NCBI GenBank assembly: GCA_023362775.1
Contig: JALMGJ010000006.1
Coordinates: 61,022,501 to 61,086,500 of the forward strand
Reading direction: 5' to 3'
From: Charina bottae
Lineage: Eukaryota > Chordata > Lepidosauria > Squamata > Charinaidae
DNA length: 64,000 nucleotides
Below are positions 35,073 to 45,064 of this stretch, one piece after another. The notes under the pieces are model-generated. The model worked only from the letters and a program-made list of their open reading frames with translations. It made no database searches and was not told the DNA's origin. The position numbers and the translations under genes were made by a program. Within the stretch, counting starts at the first letter, position 1; each line of letters opens with the position of its first letter.

Positions 35073-36428
35073 GTGGCACTTATTTCAGATGCCAGTAAGG
35101 TAATGCTCAAGATCTTGCAAGGTAGACTCCATCAATTCATGGAGCGAGAATTGCCAGATGTACAAGCTGGGTTTAGAAAAGGCAGAGGAACTAGAGACCA
35201 AATTGCCAATATCCGCTGGATAATGGAGATAGCCAGGGAGTTTCATAAAAACATCTATTTCTGTTTTATTGACTATTCTAAAGCCTTTGACTGTGTGGAT
35301 CATAACAAATTGTGGCAAGTTCTTGGTGGTATGGGGATACCAAGTCATCTTGTCTGCCTCCTGAGGAATCTGTATAACGACCAAGTAGCAACGGTAAGAA
35401 CAGGACACCGAACAATGAACTGTATTAAGATTGGGAAAGGAGTACGGCAGGGTTGTATACTCTCACCCTACCGATTCAACCTGTACGCAGAACACATCAT
35501 GCGACATGCTGGACTTGATGAATCCAAGGCTGGAGTTAAAATCACTGGAAGAAACATTAACAATCTCAGATATGTAGATGATACCACTTTGATGGCTGAA
35601 AGCGAGGAGGAGCTGAGGAGCCTTATGATGAAGGTGAAAGAAGAAAGTGCAAAAGCTGGGTTGCAGTTAAACCTCAAAAAAACCAAGATTATGGCAATCA
35701 GCTTGATTGATAACTGGCAAATAGAGGGAGAAGAAGTGGAGGCAGTGACATACTTTGTATTTCTAGGCGCAAAGATTATGGCAATCAGCTTGATTGATAA
35801 CTGGCAAATAGAGGGAGAAGAAGTGGAGGCAGTGACATACTTTGTATTTCTAGGCGCAAAGATTACTGCAGATGCTGACTGCAGCCAGGAAATCAGAAGA
35901 CGTCTACTTCTTGGGAGGAGAGCAATGGCAAATCTCGATAAAATAGTTAAGAGCAGAGACATCACACTGACAACAAAGGTCCGCATAGTTAAAGCAATGG
36001 TATTCCCCATAGTAACCTATGGCTGCGAGAGCTGGACCATAAGGAAGGCTGAGCGAAGGAAGATAGATGCTTTTGAACTGTGGTGTTGGAGGAAAATTCT
36101 GAGAGTGCCTTGGACTGCAAGAAGATCAAACCAGTCCATACTCCAGGAAATAAAGCCAGACTGCTCACTTGAGGGAATGATATTAAAGGCAAAACTGAAG
36201 TACTTTGGCCACATAATGCGAAGACAGGATACCCTGGAGAAGATGCTGATGCTAGGGAATGTGAAAGGCAAAAGGAAGAGGAGCCAACCGAGGGCAAGAT
36301 GGATGGATGATATTCTGGAGGTGACGGATTTGACCGTGAGGGATCTGGGGATGGCGACAGCCGACAGGAAGCTCTGGCGTGGGCTGGTCCATGAAGTCAT
36401 GAAGAGTCGGAAGCGACTGAACGAATAA
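35073..36428 (+). pseudogene. BovB reverse transcriptase, 451-codon frame with internal duplication
   Basis: This frame encodes most of the RT. ELPDVQAGFRKGRGTRDQIA, FCFIDYSKAFDCVDHNKLW, GVRQGCILSP and the catalytic LRYVDDTTLM are in order, followed by the thumb and the C-terminal GCESWTIRKAE and WTARRSNQSILQEI. The RT box reads YVDD. At about residues 205-262 a 29-residue block is present twice, owing to an 87-bp tandem duplication (35685-35858). It is cut off upstream by a stop at 35068. It is unlikely to be active because the endonuclease is broken. Confidence 0.88.
35685..35858 (+). repeat. 87-bp in-frame tandem duplication inside BovB RT
   Basis: Copies 35685-35771 and 35772-35858 are essentially identical and begin AAGATTATGGCAATCAGC. 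The next sequence, AAGATTACTGCAG (35859), shares AAGATTA. Slippage or unequal exchange between AAGATTA repeats 87 bp apart explains the duplication. Confidence 0.92.
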
Positions 36429-36499
36429 ACAACAAAACACATTTTATCAATAAATAAGTAATGCTTGAGGCAGTGGGAATAATATAATGCTATAATAAA

Positions 36500-37480
36500 T
36501 AGAAACAGAGATACAGCTAGTTTATTTATTATAATCCATAACTGGCACCCAGAAACAAGCAGAGAAGAAACAACCCAAGAATCACAGCCACAGTCCTCTG
36601 GGCAGACTCCATAACATTCTTAATCTGACCCCTCCTGGAGTCTAAGGCTTTGAAAACAACACCCACATATATATTTATTCATTATAACCTGCTCTGTCTT
36701 GTGTCCATTAATCTGCCAACCATACTTGATTGGGCACTTCAAAAAGGCAATGACTTTGCTTTTGGAATAATTAATAATGAGCTTTTCTTCAGAGCAATAT
36801 GAGGCAAAGACAGGAACCTGTTAGCCACAGCTAGGGAATGGAAGAGACCGTTTGTACCAACCAATTAATATAAAATTTTATTAATATAAAATTTAAATAA
36901 AAGAGGGGCTAATATATAGCCTCTTTCATGCCTTTATTTGAAAAAAAATGGATGTTTAATGTAGCCTTGAGAGGTACAATGAACCCTCAATGTAGCTGGG
37001 AAACCAGCCTGATTGTGGAGGCTTCCAAGTTCCTCCCATAATCTGAAACTCAGAACAGAGTCAAAAACAGATTTAAAATCAACAAAAGCAGCAAAAAGTG
37101 CTACTATGGGTTTAGCCCTAAACCTGTCAGCCAAATGATATAACATTAAATAATAATCAACTCTAGATCAACCCACCTAAAGCCAGCCTGCTCTTCTACT
37201 GAGCCAATCTCAGAACTTCCAGCAGAGATGCCTTGCATAAAGTTTGCTGTTTACACTAAATAACAAGGAACACAAACATTGTCCTGACCCAAGATACCAC
37301 AGAATCTGCAATAACAAGATCTCCCTACTCTGGCCATACAGAAAAATAAACTGGGTGGGGGGAATGCAACTGAGTAGCCTGGAACTCTTATCCCTTGGGA
37401 ATAGTATGAGGAAATTGACAGATGCTTGTAAATTTCAAGCTTACTTCTCTTGGCTGTTGTGGGGACCTAGAGTGTTGTAG
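36500..37480 (-). pseudogene. LINE reverse-transcriptase relic, clade uncertain
   Basis: The minus strand shows VEEQAGFR near 37195, YHLADRFRAKPIVALFAAFV and DFKSVFDSV (37146-36934), a degenerate ERGYILAPLL, and EEKLIINYSKSKVIAFLKCP with WQINGHKTEQV (36790-36690). This order matches RT motifs from the fingers to the thumb of a non-LTR retrotransposon different from the BovB and L1 copies. A Jockey/L2/Vingi-like element is possible. It is heavily broken. Confidence 0.6.
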
Positions 37481-37489
37481 AGCATTACC

Positions 37490-38515
37490 ATTATAAACCT
37501 TAAAGGTCAGAAACCAGAAAGTGAGACTAAGGTCCTGTCCAACTGGAGATAAAAAAGCTCTGCACAGTTCTAGTGTCTCAAAACAAACCAACACTTAGCT
37601 TTGCTGTGGTTTAAACCAGATTGCAGCTGAACTGAAAATAAATTGGCTTACGTCTTCACATAGGTATCTACGGGGGGAGGGGAATAATGGGAAAAATGAC
37701 AAACATACATTACAATGCAAGTATCATGATGTACATAATTGTGACAGGTATCAGGACACAAATAAGAGTAAGATTTGCATCATGACATAACCACATGTGT
37801 TGTCTTTGTTATCATGGCTTGTGGCAGGTGCCATTCACTCTCCAATACAGCTGACACTGTGATATCAGAGAGACCCAAGCAGTACCCTCTTGTTTCTGTG
37901 ATAAATAGAGGTAATAGTATCTATTCTTTTCTTCCTGAAATGGATGGTACTCATTCATTAACATGAAAAATAAACCGAACACATTCCCCCCCCGCCATCT
38001 CTTACGTGCTTGAGTCTGTGCCTACATCAGGGATAGATTTTGTTATCTTTCGTCTGTGTCCAACGTTGCAATCTGTAAATTTATTTCTAGAGAACTCAGT
38101 GGAACTACGTCTATAAATGACTACTTCTGTAAATATCTTAGCATTTTATGCAGTGATGCAATTGCACTGATAAAATATTAGAATGAAACAAATTCTTCCT
38201 TCTGTGCAATCAAAGCTCTTCTGGAGAGTTCAGAGTTGCTCACAGCTGATGTAATGAGTTTGTTAGGAATGGAGGAGGAGGAGGAGGAGGAGGAGGAGGA
38301 GGAGGAGGAGGAGGGAGAGAAGCCCCACTGAATGAGCAGAAGATGGCTTGTGTAAGTTCGGATCTAGCCCTTAGTCAAAGCTGCCTACTTACTTAGGACC
38401 TAAATCATGGACCACTTGTGTCCAGTTTTTTCTCTCTGTCCAGTGAGATCTGGCAGAATGGGCACACAGAATGGGTCCCATCAGTTAACTAGTGTCATGT
38501 AGCAGGACCCAGGTT
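37490..38515. other. Non-coding sequence with a GGA microsatellite
   Basis: No gene is seen. About 15 GAG/GGA units occupy 38270-38314. Confidence 0.5.
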
Positions 38516-38524
38516 CCTTAGACA

Positions 38525-38638
38525 TTTGTGTCATGGGTGCCTGCTCTCTGGAATAATATTCCCCCCAGAGATCCTGTTAGTGGTAACTAACAGTTAGTTC
38601 CCACCCTGATAACATTCAAGAAGCTATTAAAGACCTGA

Positions 38639-38669
<31 letters not shown>

Positions 38670-38890
38670 TGTATGTATGTATGTATTTATTTATTTAACA
38701 TATTTATACCCCGCCTATCCCCTCCCTATCGGAGGACTCTAGGCGGCTATATTCTCCCAGGCTTTGGGGTGGGGTGATAGTTGAGTCCCTGTTGGATATA
38801 TAGGGGTTGTTTATATGTTTGTCTTTGGGCTGTTCATGGTTTCTTTTCAGCTTTTTGTATTGTTCTTACCTTTTTAAATTGTAAGTTATT
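38525..38890 (+). mobile_element. CR1-like LINE 3' region with microsatellite and nested tail
   Basis: GCTCTCTGGAATAATATTCC and TTCAAGAAGCTATTAAAGAC, resuming at CCCAGGCTTTGGGGTGGGGT, resemble CR1-type 3' sequence. It is split by ATGT units (38640-38690) and a reverse-oriented tail, ATACCCCGCCTATCCCCTCC (38707). Confidence 0.5.
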
Positions 38891-38904
38891 ACAGGTTAGG
38901 TAGC

Positions 38905-39157
38905 CTCTAAATCAGGGCTTTCCAAAGTGCCGCCGCTGGTGACATGCCAGCGGCGGCGCAGCGGCGGTGCGGGGGCGCGCGCACGGCGGCGACGCGGGAG
39001 GGCGTGCGTCGGCGTGCACGTCGGTGGCAGCAGTACCTGCCGCTGCCACCTTGCACGTGCGCGCCGCCGCTTCCGGGTGGTGTGGCGACACACCACGCTG
39101 TGTGTGGTGACACACTTTTGTGTCCTGACACACAGTTTGGAAAGCTCTGCTCTAAAT
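38905..39157. mobile_element. CpG-rich hAT MITE (237 bp) with 8-bp TSD
   Basis: CTCTAAAT is duplicated at 38905-38912 and 39150-39157. The ends are CAGGGCTTTCCAAAGTGCCG and ACACAGTTTGGAAAGCTCTG, as in the copy at 30717. GCTTCCGGGTGGTGTGGCGA and the GTGTCGCC-like hairpin are shared. It is non-coding and followed directly by an ATGC tetranucleotide run. Confidence 0.9.
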
Positions 39158-39537
39158 TGTATGCATGCATGCATGCATGCATGTGGAGACCAAGGAGTGG
39201 TAGCCACAAGGCATAAAAAGCATGCTCTGGATTTTGAACAGGTGCTTCAGAAAGACGAGGGGTTTTAAAATACTGCTAGAGGGAGAGATTTAGGATTTTC
39301 TAGAATAAATACTGGCTGAGTTGGTAAAGACTTGTGGCTGCTTGCCACAAAAACTGACTTCACTGGCAGAGACCTGAAACACTGCTTCAGGCTCAATCTA
39401 CTGTAATGGGGGCATCCCAAAGAAGGTAACTCATTGAATGAGCCACTTGTAGTTTCGTTGTGGCAGAGAGGCATAAATAAATAAATACGGAGTGCCAACC
39501 TTCTCTTCAGGTAACAATAATGTTTGTGGATTTATGT

Positions 39538-40115
39538 GATGCAGTTGTAATCGAAATTATTCAACCCCCATTGCAAATCAGGTTTATTGTCAAAATTTAC
39601 AGACTTTCAGCTGTTTTGTTGTTTATTCGTTCAGTCGTCTCCGACTCCTCGTGACCTCATGGACCAGCCCACGCCAGAGCTTCCTGTCGGCCGTCACCAT
39701 CCCCAGCTCCCCCATGGTTGAGTCCGTCACCTCCAGAATATCATCCATCCATCTTGCCCTTGGTCAGCCCCTCTTCCTTTTGCCTTCCACTTTCCCTAGC
39801 ATCAGCTTCTTCTCCAGGGTATCCTGTCTTCTCATTATGTGGCCAAAGTACTTCAGTTTTGCCTTTAATATCATTCCCTCAAGTGAGCAGTCTGGCTTTA
39901 TTTCCTGGAGTATGGACTGGTTTGATCTTCTTGCAGTCCAAGGCACTCTCAGAATTTTCCTCCAACACCACAGTTCAAAAGCATCTATCTTCCTTCGCTC
40001 AGCCTTCCTTATGGTCCAGCTCTCACAGCCATAGGTTACTACAGGGTTCAGCTGTTTGCAATGAACAAATCAAACAAAAGCAATTGAAATAGCTCAACAC
40101 AACGAATGTTGTTGA
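39538..40115. mobile_element. Tc1 end fragment split by a BovB insertion
   Basis: CAGTTGTAATCGAAATTATT, CAACCCCCATTGCAAATCAG and the following 40 bases match the left end of the Tc1 element at 48608. The match breaks at 39616 and resumes at 40047 with TTCAGCTGTTTGCAATGAAC. No transposase is present. Confidence 0.85.
39606..40057 (-). pseudogene. BovB 3' fragment, lineage B, with 11-bp TSD
   Basis: TTCAGCTGTTT flanks the insert at 39606-39616 and 40047-40057. The insert encodes VPWTARRSNQSILQEIKPDC, MILKAKLKYFGHIMRRQDTL and the C-terminal RKRLNE-type end on the minus strand. The 3' end lies at left (GTTTATTCGTTCAGTC, reverse). It is a short 5'-truncated copy closely similar to 34140-36435 and to 17510-18226. 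Confidence 0.9.
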
Positions 40116-40119
40116 TTAT

Positions 40120-43100
40120 TTTTAATAATTTTTAATAATTAATATTGATTATTTATAACATTTATACTACAGTTTTTCTCCTAGAACTTCAGGGTGACTA
40201 ATAATCAGCAACAGTACTGATATTTAGCAGAACATACTTTCAATTTACAACATAAATATTCAAGCATAAAAATATATTAAGAATGAGAATATGTTTATGA
40301 TATGTTGTAGCATTTACAATATGTAACAATGGGAAGAATTATGGAAATTCTGTGTGTGCTAAAATTCAGCTTGCATTGCTAGAGTCATACCTGTAGAACC
40401 TTTTCACTAGAAAAAGAAATCATTTCCATGTGATATACAAAACTGTCTCTGGATCCGGGCCATTGTTTTATTTTGTTTTTTAATCCAGTATAACTGTGAT
40501 ATTTTAAGAAGTAAACAGCAGCACTGATCAAAAACATGTATGGTTTCCAAAAAATACTGCCTTCCCAGGAGTACAACTTGAAAAGCATACGGATTCCTTA
40601 TAACGGGGTACATCCCATCCTAAATATCTGTGGGATTTGTTTGCTTTTTTATTTATGTATTCATTTTGACTATCTAAAGTAACTAAGAATACATTCCATA
40701 AAGAAGATGATAATTTTTCTAAACAACCCCTTATATACATAATTTATTTGGGGATTTACTTGGTCTTATTAAGGTCTTTGTAACTTCTTTCCAAGTGTAT
40801 ATGTACAGAATTGGGTTGAAAGAATAATCAAAATATGTTTTAATACTATACCCTTTGTTGCATTCCCCAAGAAATAGGCACAATTACAAGAAAATGGCTT
40901 CATATGAACACAAATGACATCCTTTAATTGTATTGGGCTGGTGATTCAATGTGTCTTGAAGTTTAAATATTTTAAAGTAATTTAATTGTGTTTGCCTTTT
41001 TCAAAATTAGTTAAAAGATCTGTTCCTTTGCCACATTTATCAATCTCTTTATCCTTTCAGTTCCATAAATGTATATTGCAACTCACTATAGGACATAACT
41101 GAGTGAGCTGTACAGTGATAAATTTTTCTTGTTAGGAGAAATTACATCCACTAACTTGAGCTACTTCAGCATGAAATTGAAAAAGAATCATTTTGTCTTA
41201 ATTTACATTCTTGATTCAGTGGCAAGAATATGGATTAGACGTACGAAGCTATCCTGCCATTTTTACATAAACTAATAGTAAACTAAACTGACATATTAAA
41301 AGTTCATCAACCAATAGTTGTAAGATGCTCATTAAAATTTTTATCCAGTTTACAAGGGTTAGTGATTATGAAGTGTTTAAATATATCTTTTGGTCTCTCA
41401 GTTCTACTTCCTGTTTCAATTACATCTTTATCAAGAGTAGTCTTCATTTTTCATTTCTCACCTAAGCAGTGCACATCACTCCATAATCAAAATCACTCAG
41501 ATAGTGCTGCGGTTCACTAGCCCTAGGAGCTGCTATTTGCCTTGAATAAATTACATGAAAACATGTTGATTGATAGATGTTGCATGTCAGAAAAGAAGAT
41601 AACTGTATCTTCTTCAGTTTACTAAAAGGTCATGCACACAGCATAATGGGAATAGCCACAGACGACTTTGAGATAAAGTATATCATGGAAAGGTGTAATC
41701 TCATAGCCAGTGAGACATAGACTATATAGGCTGTTGTCTTTTCAAAGACAAGCAATTTAGCTACTTAACATTTGAGACTCTTGAGATGGAAAGCACACTT
41801 TCAGTATGTACTTAGAATAATTCCAAATAACGAATTTGTTCTAGATAATTTTATATTTTGCATTTTTTGTGGGTAAGGGTACATAATGTGAGTATATTCG
41901 TTAAAAGTAAAGTACCAAGTTCGTATGTACTAGAAACTTGTAATTCCCTCTTCTTTAAAGAAATAATGTATGTTGAACATTTCAATATGCATTTATAAGG
42001 GTATTATGCATTTCACGAGGAAGATATTTAGAAGGAGATAAAAGAGAATGTAACCAAAATGTATTCTGTATTTGATAAATGTATTTCCACCAATGGTTAC
42101 TTTGTAGTGTAAGGTATTTTATATTTACATGCATATCTTTTAAAAATAGAGAATAGTTTGCCATGAATTTTAGGTATACACATTACAGACACCTTCGACT
42201 TATTTTTATAGAAAGGCAAAATATAACCATGACAAATAAATATGCTCTAGTTCGCAGAAGCATGCACTGAATCTACATATAGTATTTATCATTTTTCCAG
42301 ATGAAAAACAAGAAGATTAAAAACTGTTGAGATACAAATGCAAGCTTAATGTAACTTACTGGTTTTATATTAATTTGAGATATTTCTGAAATCCAAAAAA
42401 CCTTAAAATTTCACGTTTCTCACAATATATAAACTACTTACTTGAGCAGGTTGTTTTGCACCTAAAGTGGATTACAAATCAAATCAACAAACAAACAAAC
42501 AGCTCTCTTTCTCCCTCCTACCATCTGCACACAAAAGTAGTGCAAATTGCCTAATGTAAATGAATGGTCTTAATTTAGAAATTTAAGGAATCTCGTGCAT
42601 CTAGTTGTCTGAAGGGGGGGAAAATTAAGATGGGAGCAAATGTTTTAAGTTGAGCAAAACTGACCAGCTTCTTATCTAACCAAATTCCTTTGTTCTCCCT
42701 AACAGAGCTGCCAAATTGTCAAAACTGTCCAGCTACAGTGCCTAACAAAGATTCTGTAGTATTGTAAAGATATTCATAACAATTTTTATGGCAGGAGGAG
42801 AGTGCATAAGTTCACAGCTGTAGCGATAACATGCACTCTGCACTGTTTGGCTTGTTTATATTGGCATAAAGCCCCAAAGTGGAGACTGACAGAGTCATGC
42901 AGAAATCTGGTATTTGAGTTGAAATTTACACACTTTAAGTGAGGAACTAAACAGGCTGGTGTTTTCTTTTTCTTACTCAAAAAGTGCAAGGTTACACAAT
43001 ACAGACGGTTTTCATCTTTTCCCATAAATGCACAGATTCCTGGGATATAAATGACTGAATTCATCACCAATTCATCAGGGACGCTGAGCTATGCAGTTCT

Positions 43101-44140
43101 GTTTACAGTGGCAGAAAGTTAATATAAATTTTCATCAGAAGGGGAAGTTTACACATATGATTCTATTTGTCCTTCATTATTAGCACCTGAGTCTAGCCTG
43201 GAACGCATAATTGTCTACAGGCACAGGCCAAATAGATGCAAGGGAAAGGCAAATAAGCACACCAAAAATAATTTTATGGTTGTCTGTTACAATTCTCTCC
43301 CTGGGATTCTTAATCTAGAAAATCAATAAACAACAGGAGTGAAACTGCTTTCCTCTATCCAGGCAGAGCCCTGGTGAAAGTATCAGACAGAAGACCATTG
43401 TGCGATTCTATGCACACACATCCCTTGTATTATTGCTAGAAACTTTTGGTACAGGAGGAAAGGCTGATTTCTTTGTCAGGCAACAGTTCCATGCTATTGT
43501 TGTGTGATATTGTTGTATTTTTAATTTGCTTAAACAGAATTGTATTAATTATCTTGTTGATTCATAAGTAAAGCATACTCTTCCTTGGAGCCTCTGCATT
43601 AGATTATTGCCTTGCTAGAAAATTTTATCAAATCAGTGCTTAATATTTTACAGATTTGTGGGTTGAAAAACCAAATATGGAGAACTACAACTTTGGGAAC
43701 CAGAAACAATATAAGAATAAAAGGTCTTTATTTTGAATTGTTGAGATAACAAGGCCTTTTGTTTTATCCCAGTTGGATGTGCGTTATTATTGTTGGAATA
43801 AATTACTCCAAGTCAGACCATTGGTCTATCTAGTTAAGTGTTGTCTGTGAGGACAATTTCATACTGAGGGCTCTTCCTCATGACTGTGTTTAACATACAT
43901 TCCTCCAATCCTATGTGCTGGCATAAATTGTGCTTCCCTGAGGGTCAAGCTCTACTCTGAAGCATGGGAAGTAACTGATGTTGTCCTTACCCAGCAAACA
44001 TGACCTGCTGGCAAGAAAAACAACAACCAAATGTTTTCTGACATCTGCAGTGGGGTTGGGGCAGTTGCTGGGCATTGCTCTCCATAGCCATTTTGGCTAT
44101 CAAATAACAGATGCTTGCCTAGCATGTCAAAAAGCACCAA
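40120..44140. other. Long stretch of unique AT-rich sequence
   Basis: No gene or identifiable transposon is seen. There are no open frames with family features. Confidence 0.5.
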
Positions 44141-44142
44141 TT

Positions 44143-44240
44143 AAGCAAATAGGAGGAGGAAGGAGTATTAGGTATGTTCGCCCCTTGAGTTATTTATAAA
44201 AATAATAAAGGGATAGAAAATAAATTAAATAAATAAATTA
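44143..44240 (+). mobile_element. 3' fragment of a tRNA-derived SINE
   Basis: AATAGGAGGAGGAAGGAGTA and TTAGGTATGTTCGCC, with an AATAATAAAGGGATAGAAAA tail, match the end of the SINE at 13525. The head is missing. Confidence 0.7.
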
Positions 44241-44255
44241 TGAGGATCCTTACCT

Positions 44256-44456
44256 AGGTAAAGGTTCCCCCCGCACATTTGTGCAGTTGTGTCCGACTCT
44301 AGGGGCCGGTGCTCATCTCTGTTTGTTAGCCGAAGAGCCAGCGCTGTCCGAAGACGCTTCCGCGGTCATGTGGCCAGCATGACGTGTGCGGAACGCTGTT
44401 ACCTACCCACCGAAGTGGTACCTATTAATCTACTTGCATTTGCATGCTTTCGACAC
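44256..44456 (-). mobile_element. SINE with BovB-like 3' end, head missing
   Basis: GTAAAGGTTCCCCCCGCACA through TTGCATTTGCATGCTTTCGA matches the left part of the SINE at 30043-30382. It stops where the PLE sequence begins, so the tRNA head is absent. Confidence 0.8.
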
Positions 44457-44881
44457 AGCATGAAAAGCAAGAAAAGCAATGTAGTTTATGCAATCCAGTG
44501 CAGTGAGGAGTGCTCTGAACTCTACATTGGAGAAACCAAACAACCTATGTACAGGAGGATGGCACAACACAGGAGAAATAACACCACAGGACCAGAGTCA
44601 GCAGTTTATCTTCATCTAAAAGAAAAAGGACACTCATTTGAGGACATTAATGTTCACATTTTAGACAGAGAAGATAGGTGGTTTGAGAGAGGGGTCAAGG
44701 AATCCATTTATGCCAACTTGGAAAATCCTTCCTTGAATAGAGGTGGGGGCCTCAGGCACAAACTCTCCCCCATCTTCCTCCCCGTGTTGTCTTCTGTGCC
44801 TAGGAAGATTAAGACCATTTCAGAAGCTCAACAGCAGCATGGTGATTTTAACGACCCTCCATTAGATGATAAAAGGACTTA
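44457..44881 (+). pseudogene. Penelope-like element GIY-YIG endonuclease domain
   Basis: This is the endonuclease that nicks target DNA for PLE retrotransposition. The frame shows KSNVVYAIQCSEECSELYIG with GIY-like VVY and canonical YIG, then ETKQPMYRRMAQHRR with the conserved Arg. VYLHLKEKGHSFEDINVHIL, DREDRWFERGVKESIYANLE (catalytic-type Glu) and NPSLNRGGGLRHKLSP follow, ending at the stop 44880-44882. The domain is uninterrupted, but the RT upstream is missing. In frame, the open sequence extends back to 44289 through the SINE, giving an accidental 197-codon chimera. A pLTR-like tail follows. Confidence 0.85.
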
Positions 44882-45060
44882 AAAATTACATCTCAATATA
44901 ACCATGACCTAGCCCCAGGTGTAAGGTCACACAGCTACCTAGGAACATATTTAGGATTCCCTTACCAACTTTGCTCAGACTGAAGAAGCCCCTTGGATAA
45001 GGAGCGAAACGTTTCCATTAAGAAAATAGAAATCCAGTTGACATGATTCAAGCTACAGAC
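44882..45060 (+). mobile_element. PLE pLTR-like 3' region with hammerhead-like core
   Basis: This follows the GIY-YIG stop. At 44980 the order is CTGAAGA, then a hairpin built from GCCCCTT and AAGGAGC with one mismatch, then GAAACGTTTCC (45006-45016). The arrangement matches the cassettes at 7701 and 11845, and so ties those cassettes to a PLE. Confidence 0.65.
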
Positions 45061-45064
45061 AATT

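Larger units (their letters stand above)
34140..36435 (+). mobile_element. BovB (RTE) LINE, long copy, lineage B
   Basis: The element begins with 5' UTR text (TTACCTTCTCGTGGTGCTGG) and jumps near 34255 into the endonuclease domain, so it carries an internal deletion. It ends CGGAAGCGACTGAACGAATA at 36426. Stops near 34549 and 34951 break the endonuclease part. A stop at 35068 (TGA, where an Arg codon is likely ancestral) precedes a long RT frame. No clear TSD was found. Confidence 0.88.

Noticed and set aside
35468..36442. Minus-strand frames up to 180 codons opposite the BovB RT
   Set aside because: They are antisense to a recognisable RT with ordered motifs.
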